64,000 nucleotides of DNA from Rhodococcus sp. RD6.2 (GCF_001040705.1 NZ_CVQP01000002.1:62001-126000), one strand, 5' to 3'; numbered from the stretch's first letter, positions 1 to 8,287 are shown. The notes: generated by a model not told the origin, from the sequence alone. Numbers and translations: made by a program.

Positions 1-87
1 TCGGTTCCCGTTCTCTCCGCGTTCGTCGAGCTGTCAGCGGGAGCCGTGAATCGCGGCGAGCACATATACTGCCGCGTCATCGTCTGA
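1..87 (+). CDS. possible 3' end of an unidentified gene
   Basis: Frame 1 is open from the window edge to a TGA at 85-87 and reads 28 residues ending in EHIYCRVIV. It stops three bases before the 3' end of the convergent XRE regulator gene, as expected for a tail-to-tail gene pair. Nothing in so short a tail identifies a family, and it could be a chance open frame. Confidence 0.3.
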   Translation, partial: SVPVLSAFVELSAGAVNRGEHIYCRVIV

Positions 88-90
88 GGT

Positions 91-738
91 TCAGCCCTGG
101 TGGTTGTCCGGGTAGGCGGTGATCGCGAGGAAGCGAATCGGCAACTCCACCAACTCGTTCGGGCCGTGCAGGCCCTCCCCGTCGAGGAGCAGTGCGTCGC
201 CCGGCTTGAGTCGGTACTCGCTCTCGCCGTGCCCGTAGACCATCTCCCCCTCGAGCATGTAGAGCAGTTCGGTACCCGGATGCTGGAAGAGCGGAAACAC
301 CTCGCTGGCGTTCGTCAGCGTCACCAGTACCGGTTCGAGGCGCTTGTGCTGCCCACGCAGCGCGCCGAGCATCTCGTAGTGGTGGCCGACGCGGGTGCCT
401 CGGCCGACGATCTCGGCGCCCTGCCCGGCGGAGGTGAAGACGGCGTCCCGTGTCGAGTCCGCGCCGCGGAACAGGGACGTCACGGGAACGTCGAGGCCGG
501 CGGCGAGCCGCGCCAGCGTCGAGAGGCTGCACGAGGTCTGCGCGTTCTCGATCTTCGACAGCATCGCCTTCGAGATGCCGATCTTCGTCGCCATGTCGCC
601 GACCGACAGCCCGGTCGCCAGCCGGAGCTTGCGCACCTGCCCGGCGATCACGCGTTCGAGATCGACGCCGGTCGGTGTGTCCGCCGGAACTTCACGCGGC
701 TCGGTGTCGTGGTGCACGGGGCGGTTGGGGCTGGACAT
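91..738 (-). CDS. XRE-family regulator with C-terminal cupin domain
   Basis: A 215-residue transcription factor. Residues about 30-85 form a helix-turn-helix of the XRE/Cro type (LRLATGLSVGDMATKIGIS, then KAMLSKIENAQ). Residues about 135-205 form a cupin sensor barrel (FQHPGTELLYMLEGEM and YRLKPGDALLLDGEGLHGP). Proteins of this build usually repress or activate small catabolic operons and sense a metabolite through the cupin. The methylated-amine gene block begins 4.5 kb away and has no other obvious regulator, but nothing in the sequence ties the two together. The effector is unknown. The gene is transcribed alone and is convergent with the open frame at the window edge. Confidence 0.85.
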   Translation of the reverse strand: MSSPNRPVHHDTEPREVPADTPTGVDLERVIAGQVRKLRLATGLSVGDMATKIGISKAMLSKIENAQTSCSLSTLARLAAGLDVPVTSLFRGADSTRDAVFTSAGQGAEIVGRGTRVGHHYEMLGALRGQHKRLEPVLVTLTNASEVFPLFQHPGTELLYMLEGEMVYGHGESEYRLKPGDALLLDGEGLHGPNELVELPIRFLAITAYPDNHQG

Positions 739-846
739 TCACCCAGGATAGCGACGGGTTTCTCCACAGTGGACGCGGCGCGCGATGAGTTCCGGGCCCT
801 CGCGGCGTCCACCCTGTAGTGGGACACTCACGCGAGGAGGCGTGTC

Positions 847-1125
847 ATGGGCACTGCACTGGACAGAGAGTTCGTCGCCACCCTGGTCAAGAGCCCCGCG
901 AAAGGCGGCTGGACGTACCTGGTGTGGCCGGAGTCCGTCGAGTACTTCGGCACCCGCGGCCTGGTCAAGGTTCGCGGCACCGTCGACGGGCACCCGTTCG
1001 AGAGCTCGTTCATGGCGCTCGGCAACGGCGCCCACAAGCTGCCGGTCAAGGCGTCGGTGCGCGACGCGATCGGCAAGCAGGTGGGTGACGAGGTGACGGT
1101 GCGACTGCTCGAACGCCTCGCCTGA
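847..1125 (+). CDS. DUF1905 domain protein
   Basis: A 92-residue protein matching the DUF1905 family. This is a small beta-rich domain recognisable from the N-terminal pattern [18 protein letters not shown] and the central [18 protein letters not shown] and [15 protein letters not shown] segments. The family has no established biochemical role and often occurs fused to YdeI-like domains; here it stands alone. A strong ribosome site (GAGGAGG) lies about 7 bases before the ATG. It converges on the TetR gene that ends at 1135, leaving a 9-bp gap. Confidence 0.85.
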   Translation: MGTALDREFVATLVKSPAKGGWTYLVWPESVEYFGTRGLVKVRGTVDGHPFESSFMALGNGAHKLPVKASVRDAIGKQVGDEVTVRLLERLA

Positions 1126-1134
1126 ACAGCCCGG

Positions 1135-1740
1135 TCAGCGGTCTGCGGCCCCCGCTGCGGCGATGAGATCGGCGGCCAGGGAGCGCAGTTCGCCTGCGGG
1201 GCCGTTCGCCGGATAGAGCCCACCCGTCGTCAGCGCACCCACGATCACCAGGTGGAGCCGGTCGGCCAAGCGGTCACTCTCGGCGATGCCGAGCCGCCCG
1301 GTCGCCTCTCGCAGCCGGCGCCGGAGTTCGTCCTCGTGCGCTAGGCAGCGTTCCCTGATCTCGGGCGACTCGTCGCCGTCGAATTCCGCTGCGGTGTTCA
1401 CGAAAGCGCAGCCACGATAGCCGTGCAGGGTCGCGAGATCCTCGATCCACGACAGCTGGGCATCGAGCTGCTCACGCGGGTCGGGTCGGCGCACGGCGGT
1501 GGCATCCCACTGTGCCCAGAACAGGTCGTCGCGCCGCTGCAGCACGGCGAGAACGAGGTCGTTCTTGTGTGGGAACCAGCGGTACAGGCTCGCTTTCGCG
1601 ACCCCGGCCCGCCGGACCACCTCGTCGACCCCGACGGCACGAACACCGTTGGCGTAGAACAGCTCCGCTGCGATGTCGACAAGCTTGTCCCGCAGCGCCT
1701 GTCCCCGTACCTGCTTGGACTCCTCACCCACCGGCCTCAC
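1135..1740 (-). CDS. TetR-family regulator
   Basis: A 201-residue TetR regulator, third gene of the SnoaL/quinone-oxidoreductase/TetR operon. The DNA-binding domain is clear near the N-terminus (DIAAELFYANGVRAVGVDE, then VVRRAGVAKASLYRWFPHK). The rest is helical, as usual for ligand-binding domains. The GTG start at 1738-1740 is chosen because it overlaps the upstream TGA as GTGA, implying translational coupling. A perfect 16-bp palindrome before the first gene of the operon (3197-3212) is the natural candidate for its autoregulatory operator. The ligand is unknown, but co-transcription with a quinone/alkenal-type reductase suggests an electrophile or quinone (inference). Confidence 0.88.
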   Translation of the reverse strand: MRPVGEESKQVRGQALRDKLVDIAAELFYANGVRAVGVDEVVRRAGVAKASLYRWFPHKNDLVLAVLQRRDDLFWAQWDATAVRRPDPREQLDAQLSWIEDLATLHGYRGCAFVNTAAEFDGDESPEIRERCLAHEDELRRRLREATGRLGIAESDRLADRLHLVIVGALTTGGLYPANGPAGELRSLAADLIAAAGAADR

Positions 1741-2687
1741 GGTACGCCCGTCACGATCGCGGCCTTGCCGAAGCCGGCCCGGTTCTGCACCCACTGCTGG
1801 GCTTCGACGGCGCGGGACAGGTCGAACTCCGCGCCGACGACCACCCGAAGTCGGCCCGTGTCGGCTAGGGCGGCGATCGCCCGCAGTGCCTCGGGATCCG
1901 GTTCGACGAGATACGAGACCGCCCGGATCCCGTACGTCGCGGCGGCGGCCTCGTAGTCGGGGATCGACCACGCGTTCGCCAGCGAGATCGAGCCCCCGGC
2001 AGCGACGAGGCCGAACAGCGACCGGCCGAACTCGCGACCGACGAGATCGACCACGGCATCGACCGTTCCGATGGCCGCGACCGCCGCCGGGTCGGTGTGG
2101 TCCGCGCACGAGTGTGCGCCCAGTTCGTACAGGGCCGCGTGATTGCCGGGCCGTGCGAGGGCGACGACGGTGGCGCCCCGCGCGGCCGCCAACTGCACGG
2201 CCAGGTGCCCGACCCCGCCGGAGGCGCCGCTGACGAGAACGCGATGCCCGGCGAGGTCCCGAGTGCCGTTCGCGGCGACGGAGTCCAGCATCTGCCACGC
2301 CGTGAGCGCCGCCATCGGCAGGCACGCTGCTTCGGTGAACGACAGCGATGCGGGCATTGCTGCCAGGTGGTGCGCGGGGACCGTCAGGTACTCCGCGTAG
2401 GTTCCGGCGGGTTGCGGGAACGACGCCAGTCCGAAGAGTCGGTCACCGACGGCATGGCGGGTCACGCCGTAGCCGACCGAGTCCACGACGCCCGCGACAT
2501 CCCAGCCGGGGATGCACGGCAGCTGCATGGACTGTTCGTAGCCGACGTTGTACCCGGTGTAGATGTCGATCGGATTCACGCTTGTCGCCTGCACCGCGAT
2601 ACGTACCTCACCCGCTGCGGGTTCGGGCCGGGGAACCTCGGCGATCTCGAGCGCCGCACCCCACTCACGATGCAGTGCCGCGCGCAT
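1737..2687 (-). CDS. NADP-dependent quinone oxidoreductase (zinc-less MDR family)
   Basis: A 316-residue medium-chain reductase of the quinone oxidoreductase type. It shows the GroES-like N-terminal domain (VQATSVNPIDIYTGYNVG, IPGWDVAGVVDSVGYG) and a Rossmann domain with HRVLVSGASGGVGHLAVQLA, the usual NADP-binding glycine motif. The catalytic-zinc cysteines of true alcohol dehydrogenases are absent, so reduction of quinones or conjugated carbonyls is the likely chemistry. ATG 2687 fits the family's usual MRA-type N-terminus. A GTG at 2723 that overlaps the upstream stop as GTGA would add 12 residues and is a real alternative. The 3' end overlaps the TetR start. Confidence 0.85.
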   Translation of the reverse strand: MRAALHREWGAALEIAEVPRPEPAAGEVRIAVQATSVNPIDIYTGYNVGYEQSMQLPCIPGWDVAGVVDSVGYGVTRHAVGDRLFGLASFPQPAGTYAEYLTVPAHHLAAMPASLSFTEAACLPMAALTAWQMLDSVAANGTRDLAGHRVLVSGASGGVGHLAVQLAAARGATVVALARPGNHAALYELGAHSCADHTDPAAVAAIGTVDAVVDLVGREFGRSLFGLVAAGGSISLANAWSIPDYEAAAATYGIRAVSYLVEPDPEALRAIAALADTGRLRVVVGAEFDLSRAVEAQQWVQNRAGFGKAAIVTGVP

Positions 2688-2719
2688 CGTGGCGCTGCTG
2701 GGTCGGCGGCCACCGACGA

Positions 2720-3166
2720 TCACGACGCCGCCACCAGGTCGGATGCCTCGACGCCGCACTGACGAGCGACCCCGGCGACGTCGAAGTGGAAGCTCTCGTA
2801 ACTCACGCGGCCGTCCTCGAATCGGAACAGCATGAAGACCGGCACCGTTGCCCGCACCCCGTTCAGTGCGACCCCGGTCCACGTGAACGACGGAGTGAAC
2901 GAGATCTCGCCACAACAGCACAACGTCTCGCCGTGCAGTCCGTGACCGTCGACGCGAACGGTGTAGTCGGGTGCGAATGCGAACCACCCCACGACCGCGT
3001 TCTCGACCTCGGGCCCCGCGTGCCGAGTTCCCAGCGGCGGTGACTCGAGTACCGCGTCGGGGTGGTAGACCGCCATCGCCGCAGTCACGTCCTGCCGGCT
3101 CTTCGCCTGCGCCAACCGTTCCACGATCCCCATCGCATCGGTGGCCGAAATGAATTGTTCGATCAT
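2720..3166 (-). CDS. SnoaL-like / NTF2-fold protein
   Basis: A 148-residue protein of the SnoaL/nuclear-transport-factor-2 fold, seen from the N-terminal helix pattern (IVERLAQAKSRQDVTAAMAVYHPDAVLE) and the cone-forming strands further on (VPVFMLFRFEDGRVSYESFHFD). Such proteins act as small isomerases or hydrolases, or bind polyketide-like ligands; the substrate cannot be read here. A run of three cysteines (CCC, about residues 83-85) is unusual. A purine-rich ribosome site (AGGGGAGG) precedes the ATG. It is the first gene of the operon with the quinone reductase and TetR genes. Confidence 0.75.
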   Translation of the reverse strand: MIEQFISATDAMGIVERLAQAKSRQDVTAAMAVYHPDAVLESPPLGTRHAGPEVENAVVGWFAFAPDYTVRVDGHGLHGETLCCCGEISFTPSFTWTGVALNGVRATVPVFMLFRFEDGRVSYESFHFDVAGVARQCGVEASDLVAAS

Positions 3167-3196
3167 CCTGCGTTCGCCTCCCCTGAAGTCCGTATC

Positions 3197-3212
3197 GAGA
3201 CAGATCTGTCTC
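3197..3212. promoter_or_regulatory. perfect 16-bp palindrome, probable TetR operator
   Basis: GAGACAGATCTGTCTC reads identically on both strands and lies about 30 bp upstream of the SnoaL-like gene, whose operon ends in a TetR gene. The position, perfect symmetry and length fit an autoregulatory TetR operator. The assignment to that regulator is inference. Confidence 0.6.
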
Positions 3213-3239
3213 TATTTAGCATCGGGGAGGCAGGTCGTG

Positions 3240-4115
3240 TCAATGGGACGCGAAGGCGCGGCGACCGTGCGCGACGAGTTCGCGGACCGCCGGGCGCACC
3301 GCGTCCTTCCACACCAGGGCCAGCAGCGCGGGCGCCCCCGCGTCGTCGATCCTGCGGGCGACCAGATCGGGGTAGGCGGTGGCCATCGACTCGCTGAGGA
3401 TCGCCACCCCCAGTCCGCGCGCGGCGAGGTCGGCGATGGCGTCGGAAGCCCCGGCCTGCAATGCGATCCGTGGGGTGAGACCCGCTGTGGTACAAGCATT
3501 GTCGAAGACGGCGCGCAGGCCGGTTCCCGGCGGCATGCACACGACGGTGTCGGCGCACACGTCCCGCAGGCTGACCCGGCGTCGTCGGGTCAGGGGGTGA
3601 TCCGCGGGCGTGACGACGACCAGAGGCTCGCTGACGACGGTGATCGATTCGAGGTCCGTGGGGGGCGCCGCCGTGCCGATCAGTGCGAGGTCGACGGTGC
3701 CGTCGCGGACGGAGTCGAGCAGGCGGTCCGAGTTGTCCTCGAGCAGGCTGAGTTCCACGCCGGGGTGCGCACGATGGAACCCTGCGAGTGCATCGAACAG
3801 TGGGGTGACCGTGCATCCGACGACCATCCCGATGGTCAGTTCGCCGCGGATCAGATCGGTGACCTCGCCGACTGCCTGCGTGAGTGCCTCGGCCGACGCG
3901 AGCGCGGCACGGGCGTGGGCGAGTGCGGCCTTGCCTGCGACGGTCAGGGTCGCGGTGCGGGCGGAGCGGTCGAACAGTTCGGCGCCGAGTTCGCGTTCGA
4001 GCGAACGGATCTGAGCGCTGACCCCGGACTGGCTGATGTGCACCCGCTCGGCGGCGCGGGTGAAGTTTCGTTCCTCGGCGACCGCAACGAAGTACTCGAG
4101 CTGCCTCAGTTCCAT
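3240..4115 (-). CDS. LysR-family regulator
   Basis: A 291-residue LysR-type transcription factor. Residues 1-60 carry the winged helix (MELRQLEYFVAVAEERNFTR, AAERVHISQSGVSAQIRSLE). Residues about 90-285 are the periplasmic-binding-like effector domain (GELTIGMVVGCTV). It is divergent from the SnoaL-like gene at 4215. The 99-bp intergenic region contains short dyads (TTCTAGAA at 4125-4132, CTGATCAG at 4133-4140), the usual location of LysR sites. Divergent LysR genes normally activate the neighbour and repress themselves, so the 4215 gene is the expected target (family knowledge). Confidence 0.88.
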   Translation of the reverse strand: MELRQLEYFVAVAEERNFTRAAERVHISQSGVSAQIRSLERELGAELFDRSARTATLTVAGKAALAHARAALASAEALTQAVGEVTDLIRGELTIGMVVGCTVTPLFDALAGFHRAHPGVELSLLEDNSDRLLDSVRDGTVDLALIGTAAPPTDLESITVVSEPLVVVTPADHPLTRRRRVSLRDVCADTVVCMPPGTGLRAVFDNACTTAGLTPRIALQAGASDAIADLAARGLGVAILSESMATAYPDLVARRIDDAGAPALLALVWKDAVRPAVRELVAHGRRAFASH

Positions 4116-4214
4116 AACTAGTAATTCTAGAACTGATCAGAACCATCTGTTGGACTTCTCGTCGGGGGGCGGCGACGCTGGAAGACGAACCGAACGCGAG
4201 GACAGGAGAACGTC

Positions 4215-4577
4215 ATGTACGAGAAGGCCATGCATCCCGAGGACATCACCCGGCTGTTCGTCGAACGGTCCAATGCAGGCGACGCGGCCGGCGTCGCGGC
4301 GCTGTACGCGGAAGACGCGGTGATGGCCTACCCGCCCGGCAGTCGGACCGTCGGCCGCGCCGCGATTGAGGAGTTGTGGGCAGCCGTCCTGGCTGGGCGC
4401 CCCCACTTCGTGCCCGAGGAGTCGTTGCCGACGCTGATCAGCGGCGACCTCGCCCTGACGTCCACGCCGCCGCGAGACGGTGCGGGCGCCCGCGCTCAGG
4501 TCGTCCGGCGTCAGCCCGACGGGAGCTGGTTGCGGGTCCTCGACCAGCCGGAATTCGTGCCAGTCAGCGTCGAGTGA
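4215..4577 (+). CDS. SnoaL-like / NTF2-fold protein
   Basis: A 120-residue protein with the SnoaL/NTF2 N-terminal signature (LFVERSNAGDAAGVAALYAE, DAVMAYPPG) and a C-terminal strand pattern ending GSWLRVLDQPEF. Many relatives are uncharacterised and are annotated as putative steroid-isomerase-like or ketosteroid-isomerase-like proteins. ATG 4215 follows an AGGACAGGAG ribosome site; a second ATG at 4230 is possible. Its last 14 bases overlap the 3' end of the convergent NAD(P)-binding protein gene. The divergent LysR gene is the likely regulator. Confidence 0.75.
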   Translation: MYEKAMHPEDITRLFVERSNAGDAAGVAALYAEDAVMAYPPGSRTVGRAAIEELWAAVLAGRPHFVPEESLPTLISGDLALTSTPPRDGAGARAQVVRRQPDGSWLRVLDQPEFVPVSVE

Positions 4578-5214
4578 GCGCTTCCGCGATCGGTGTGCCG
4601 CCGTTGTTGAACCCGATGGTGCGGCCGACGGTGGTCGGGTCGGCGAGGGTAGCCGCGACCACCGCGGCGACGTCCTCGCGCGACACCGACGTGGCTGCCG
4701 GAGTCGGGCTCACCTCGATGCGCCCGGTGCCCGGCTCCAGGGTGAGGGTCCCGGGTCCCAGAACCGTCCAGTCCAGGTCGGTGCCGCGCAGGTGCTCGTC
4801 GGCCGCTGCCTTCGCTTCGGCGTAGGCGAAGAACGAGTTGTCCTGAGGGACACCGTGGTCCGTGCGCGCACCGAGGTACGAGACCATCACGTACCGGCGC
4901 ACTCCGGCGGCCGCGGCAGCGTCCATCGAACGGATCGCGGCGTCGCGGTCGACGGCGTAGGTGCGTGCGGGGTCGCCGCCGCCTGCACCCGCGGACCACA
5001 CGACCGCATCGTGGCCGTGCAGGACATCCGCGATCTGATCGGTGGTCATGTTCTCGACGTCCGCGACCTGCGGCCGTGCGCCCGCCGCCTCGATGTCGGC
5101 GGCGTGGTCGGGGTTGCGTATCAGTGCGGTCACCTCGTCACCGCGTTCGCTCAGGATTCGTTCCAGGTGCAGGGCCACCTTGCCGTGGCCACCGATCACG
5201 ACGACACGAGTCAT
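4564..5214 (-). CDS. NAD(P)-binding SDR-like reductase (atypical, NmrA-like)
   Basis: A 216-residue Rossmann-fold protein beginning MTRVVVIGGHGKVALHLERI, the glycine-rich dinucleotide motif of atypical short-chain dehydrogenases. RYVMVSYLGA and FAYAEAKAAADEHL, with a YxxxK-like arrangement, follow later. Members bind NAD(P)H and include NAD(P)H-dependent quinone or flavin reductases and redox sensors. The substrate is unknown. It lies 27 bp downstream of the flavoprotein gene on the same strand and may be read through from that operon, though nothing else links it to amine metabolism. Confidence 0.82.
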   Translation of the reverse strand: MTRVVVIGGHGKVALHLERILSERGDEVTALIRNPDHAADIEAAGARPQVADVENMTTDQIADVLHGHDAVVWSAGAGGGDPARTYAVDRDAAIRSMDAAAAAGVRRYVMVSYLGARTDHGVPQDNSFFAYAEAKAAADEHLRGTDLDWTVLGPGTLTLEPGTGRIEVSPTPAATSVSREDVAAVVAATLADPTTVGRTIGFNNGGTPIAEALTRR

Positions 5215-5241
5215 GCGTCCAACGCTACGGCGGCGAAGCGG

Positions 5242-6435
5242 CTACCGCATCTCGCCGGCGCCCTCGTACGGGTTGAGACTGAGCAGCAGATCGCCCTCCG
5301 CGAACCGGGAGTACCGGAAGTCGTGCGGGTTCACGTTCGGAAGGGTGGTCGCGCCGTCGTCGAGGAGCATGTCGGCGACTAGCTTGCCGACAGCGGGGGA
5401 GATCTTGAAGCCGTGCCCGGAGAAGCCCGTCGCCAGGAACAGGCCGTCGACAGGTGCCGGGCCGATGATCGGGTTGTAGTCCGGTGTCACGTCGTACGCG
5501 CCGACGTAGCTGCTGGTGATGCGCGGATCGGGCATGTCCGGCAGGCGGTTGCCCAGCTTCATGATGTTCTTCTCGATCGTGCTGTCGTCGGCGCGGTTGC
5601 TGTAGTTGTCCGGGTCGATGTACTCCGGTGCCTGGTGATCCGAATTCCCGACCAGCAGTTCACCGTTCGGCTCCCGGCAGATGTACTGCAGGCCCGCGAG
5701 GTCAGACAGGACCGGGACCTCCGGGGTGGGGACGCCCTGATCGACGAGGACCAGCTGCGCGCGTTGGGCCTTCACGTCCACGTCGACACCGACGCCCGCC
5801 GTCAGCGCAGGCGTCCACGGCCCGGCGGCGACGATGACGTGCTCGGCGTGCACCTCGGAACCGTCGGCGAGGACAACGCCGTACACGCGTCCGACCGCGT
5901 TCTGCAGCAGTGATGCGACCGGCGTCGACTGCCTGATCCTGACGCCCATCTTCCGGGCGGTCGCCGCGAACGCCATGCCCGTCATGTACGCCTCACCGCG
6001 ACCGCCGAGCGGCTCGTACGCGAACAGCGCGAAGTCGTCGAGGTGCATGCCAGGCCACAGGTCGGCCATGGTGTCGTGGTCGATGAATTCGGTGGCAATG
6101 CCGAGTCCCTGCATCATCTCGATGTTCGCCTCGAGTGGCTTGACGTTGTTCTCTCCGACGCCGACCACGTAGCCGCACTGCCGGAATGCCATGTCGTCGC
6201 CGAAGATCTCGGTCGCACGGGTGAAGATGTCGACGCCGTACCAGGACATCGCCGCCAGGGATGGCGTCCCGTAGTGGCAGCGCACGACGCCGCTGGATTT
6301 GCCGGTCATGCCGGAGCACAGCGTGTCGCGCTCGAGCACCAGCACGTCGGACTCGCCTCGGTCGGCGAGCGAGTAGGCGATGGCCAAGCCTTCGAGGCCG
6401 CCGCCGACGATCAGGAACTTGGTTGTCTGCGTCAC
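5242..6435 (-). CDS. FAD-dependent amine oxidoreductase, sarcosine-oxidase-beta-like (candidate N-methylglutamate dehydrogenase)
   Basis: A 397-residue flavoprotein of the DAO/sarcosine oxidase family. The N-terminus holds the FAD motif FLIVGGGLEGLAIAYSLADR with an acidic residue ending the second strand (VLVLERD). SSGVVRCHYG and the C-terminal GLFLATGFSGHGFKISPAVG are typical of sarcosine oxidase beta chains. The gene is the last of the minus-strand operon that makes the N-methylglutamate synthase pieces. Oxidation of N-methylglutamate to glutamate plus formaldehyde is therefore the most economical role (inference). The described N-methylglutamate dehydrogenase has four subunits, and no alpha, gamma or delta partner is present here. 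Dimethylglycine- or sarcosine-type oxidation is an alternative. Confidence 0.8.
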   Translation of the reverse strand: MTQTTKFLIVGGGLEGLAIAYSLADRGESDVLVLERDTLCSGMTGKSSGVVRCHYGTPSLAAMSWYGVDIFTRATEIFGDDMAFRQCGYVVGVGENNVKPLEANIEMMQGLGIATEFIDHDTMADLWPGMHLDDFALFAYEPLGGRGEAYMTGMAFAATARKMGVRIRQSTPVASLLQNAVGRVYGVVLADGSEVHAEHVIVAAGPWTPALTAGVGVDVDVKAQRAQLVLVDQGVPTPEVPVLSDLAGLQYICREPNGELLVGNSDHQAPEYIDPDNYSNRADDSTIEKNIMKLGNRLPDMPDPRITSSYVGAYDVTPDYNPIIGPAPVDGLFLATGFSGHGFKISPAVGKLVADMLLDDGATTLPNVNPHDFRYSRFAEGDLLLSLNPYEGAGEMR

Positions 6436-6466
6436 GTGAGGATCCTTTGAACGGTGGTCGGGAGAT

Positions 6467-7024
6467 TCAGGAGTGGAGACGGATGCGAACGAGCAGACCC
6501 CGTGCGTTGCCTCGCAACGGGACTTCGCCCTGACGGACGACGAGGCAGTCGCCAGGCTCGGCCCGGTGGACCTCGGCGATTGCGGTGCCCGTGTGGACGA
6601 ACAGTGCCGTCACCTCGGCGGGTCCGGTGACGATCGGGCCGATGTCGAGATCGACGGTCGTGACCGCGGCGTCCGCGGCTCCGGCAGCCACCATGACGTT
6701 CAGTGCGCTGGTCGCGCCCGCCGGAATGCAACGCGGTGCCTGCCCGCCTGCGAACGAGTGCGGGCACCACGGCGGCACCGTCGCGCAGTGCGTGTCCCAC
6801 TCCAGCGTGACGCCGTGGTCGCCGACGACCGTGAAAACCCGGTCGACGCCGTCGAACGCGGAGAATGCGGTCGGTGATTCACCCAGATCGGCGAGACTGA
6901 TCCGCCAGAGCGGCGCTCCCGCAGCGGTGTCGGGGCAGGCGGCGATCTGCTCCGTGAACCCGGCGCCGTTCCGCCACGCGACACGACGACGATCCGCGGC
7001 GCGGACCAGGCGAACTGTCGCCAT
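6467..7024 (-). CDS. hutD: HutD-family cupin protein
   Basis: A 185-residue HutD protein, a two-lobed cupin family recognised from VAWRNGAGFTEQIAACP, PLWRISLADL and the later FDGVDRVFTVVGDHGVTLEW. In pseudomonads HutD tunes histidine-utilisation operons and is thought to bind a pathway intermediate such as formylglutamate. No hut enzymes are present here, so the protein seems to have been recruited to another glutamate-yielding pathway (inference). Its ATG shares one base with the stop of the upstream amidohydrolase gene (TGATG), so the two are probably translationally coupled. Confidence 0.82.
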   Translation of the reverse strand: MATVRLVRAADRRRVAWRNGAGFTEQIAACPDTAAGAPLWRISLADLGESPTAFSAFDGVDRVFTVVGDHGVTLEWDTHCATVPPWCPHSFAGGQAPRCIPAGATSALNVMVAAGAADAAVTTVDLDIGPIVTGPAEVTALFVHTGTAIAEVHRAEPGDCLVVRQGEVPLRGNARGLLVRIRLHS

Positions 7025-8253
7025 CACGCACCGGCCGTCCAGTCCGCCATCACGTCCGCGAGAGCCTCGGCGCCGATGTTGCAGTCGTCCGGCTCGGCGA
7101 ACTCGTGGGGTGAATGCGAGACCCCGGTCGGATTGCGCACGAACAGCATTGCGGTCGGCACCTTCTCCGCAAGGATGCCTGCGTCGTGTCCGGCCTGGGT
7201 GGGCAGGACCGGGATGTCGCCGAGGTGGGAGAGGGCGCGCCTCAGACGTTCTCGCGGTCCGGAGGGAAACTCGACGATCGGCGTAATCGACTCGGCGAAC
7301 ACGTCGAGTGCGATGTCGTCGACGGACGAGTGGCGACGCGCCTGCGCCTCGATCTCGGCGACCAGTGTGGTGAGCGTTTCCTCGTCCGCGGCGCGGGCGT
7401 CCAGCCACGCCTTGATCTCCGACGGAATGGCGTTGGCGCCGTTCGGGAGAACTTCGAGCTTGCCGAACGTCGCGACGGCACCGAGGTCGGCGGCGCACGA
7501 TCGTGCGCTGTGCACCGACGACGCGTAGGCCAGCATCGGGTCGCGGCGGTCCACCAGACGCGTCGCACCGGCGTGGTTGGCCTCACCGGTGAACGTGAAC
7601 TGCCACCGCCCGTGCGGCCAGATCGACGACGCGACCGCGACCGGCGCGTCCACGAGGTCGAGTGCCCGGCCCTGCTCGACGTGCAGTTCGACGTACACGC
7701 CGACCCGGGCGACCAGCGTGGGGTCGGCGCCGACGTGCTCGGGGAGGCGTCCGGCGCGGGTCATGGCTTCCGCCAGCGTGATTCCGTCCCGATCTCGCAA
7801 CCCCAACGCCCTGCCTGGTGCCAACCCGCCGGTGGTGAGTTGGCTGCCGATGCACGCGACCCCGAATCGGGCGCCCTCCTCGTCCGAGAATGCGGTGATC
7901 GCGATCGGGACGGTCGGGATGACTCCGCGGGCACGCACGATGTCCACGGCGGCGAACGCCGACACGACCCCGAGTGGGCCGTCGAAGGCGCCGCCGTCGG
8001 GCACCGAGTCGAGGTGTGATCCGGTGACGAATGCGTCGGTCGGGTCGCCCACCCAGCCCTCCGGAAGCCACCACGCCCACAGGTTCCCGTTGCGGTCCTC
8101 CTCGGCATCCATGCCACGCTCGGCGGCGCAGCCACGGAACCACTCGCGGAGCGTGAGGTCGGCGTCGCTCCAGGCGAAGCGGCGGTAGCCGCCGGTGGTC
8201 GCGTGCTTGCCGACATCGATGATCGACGCCCAGAGTGAGTCGAATGCGGTCAT
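7024..8253 (-). CDS. M20-family Zn amidohydrolase (allantoate / N-carbamoyl-amino-acid hydrolase type)
   Basis: A 409-residue binuclear-zinc hydrolase of the M20 family. Metal-ligand motifs are in place: GSHLDSVPDGGAFDGPLG (His and bridging Asp) and FSDEEGARFG (catalytic and metal Glu). The dimerisation lid domain follows (FTGEANHAGATRLVDRRDPM), then a C-terminal AGHDAGILAEKVPTAMLFV with the last His. The family hydrolyses allantoate, ureidoglycolate or N-carbamoyl amino acids. Inside this operon it could cleave an N-acyl, N-formyl or N-carbamoyl derivative of glutamate or a methylated amine, but the substrate cannot be read from sequence. The previous gene ends 34 bp upstream and the next overlaps. 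Confidence 0.85.
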   Translation of the reverse strand: MTAFDSLWASIIDVGKHATTGGYRRFAWSDADLTLREWFRGCAAERGMDAEEDRNGNLWAWWLPEGWVGDPTDAFVTGSHLDSVPDGGAFDGPLGVVSAFAAVDIVRARGVIPTVPIAITAFSDEEGARFGVACIGSQLTTGGLAPGRALGLRDRDGITLAEAMTRAGRLPEHVGADPTLVARVGVYVELHVEQGRALDLVDAPVAVASSIWPHGRWQFTFTGEANHAGATRLVDRRDPMLAYASSVHSARSCAADLGAVATFGKLEVLPNGANAIPSEIKAWLDARAADEETLTTLVAEIEAQARRHSSVDDIALDVFAESITPIVEFPSGPRERLRRALSHLGDIPVLPTQAGHDAGILAEKVPTAMLFVRNPTGVSHSPHEFAEPDDCNIGAEALADVMADWTAGA

Positions 8254-8287
8254 GAACAGCTGTCCTTCCGACGAGAATTCCTGGAGC

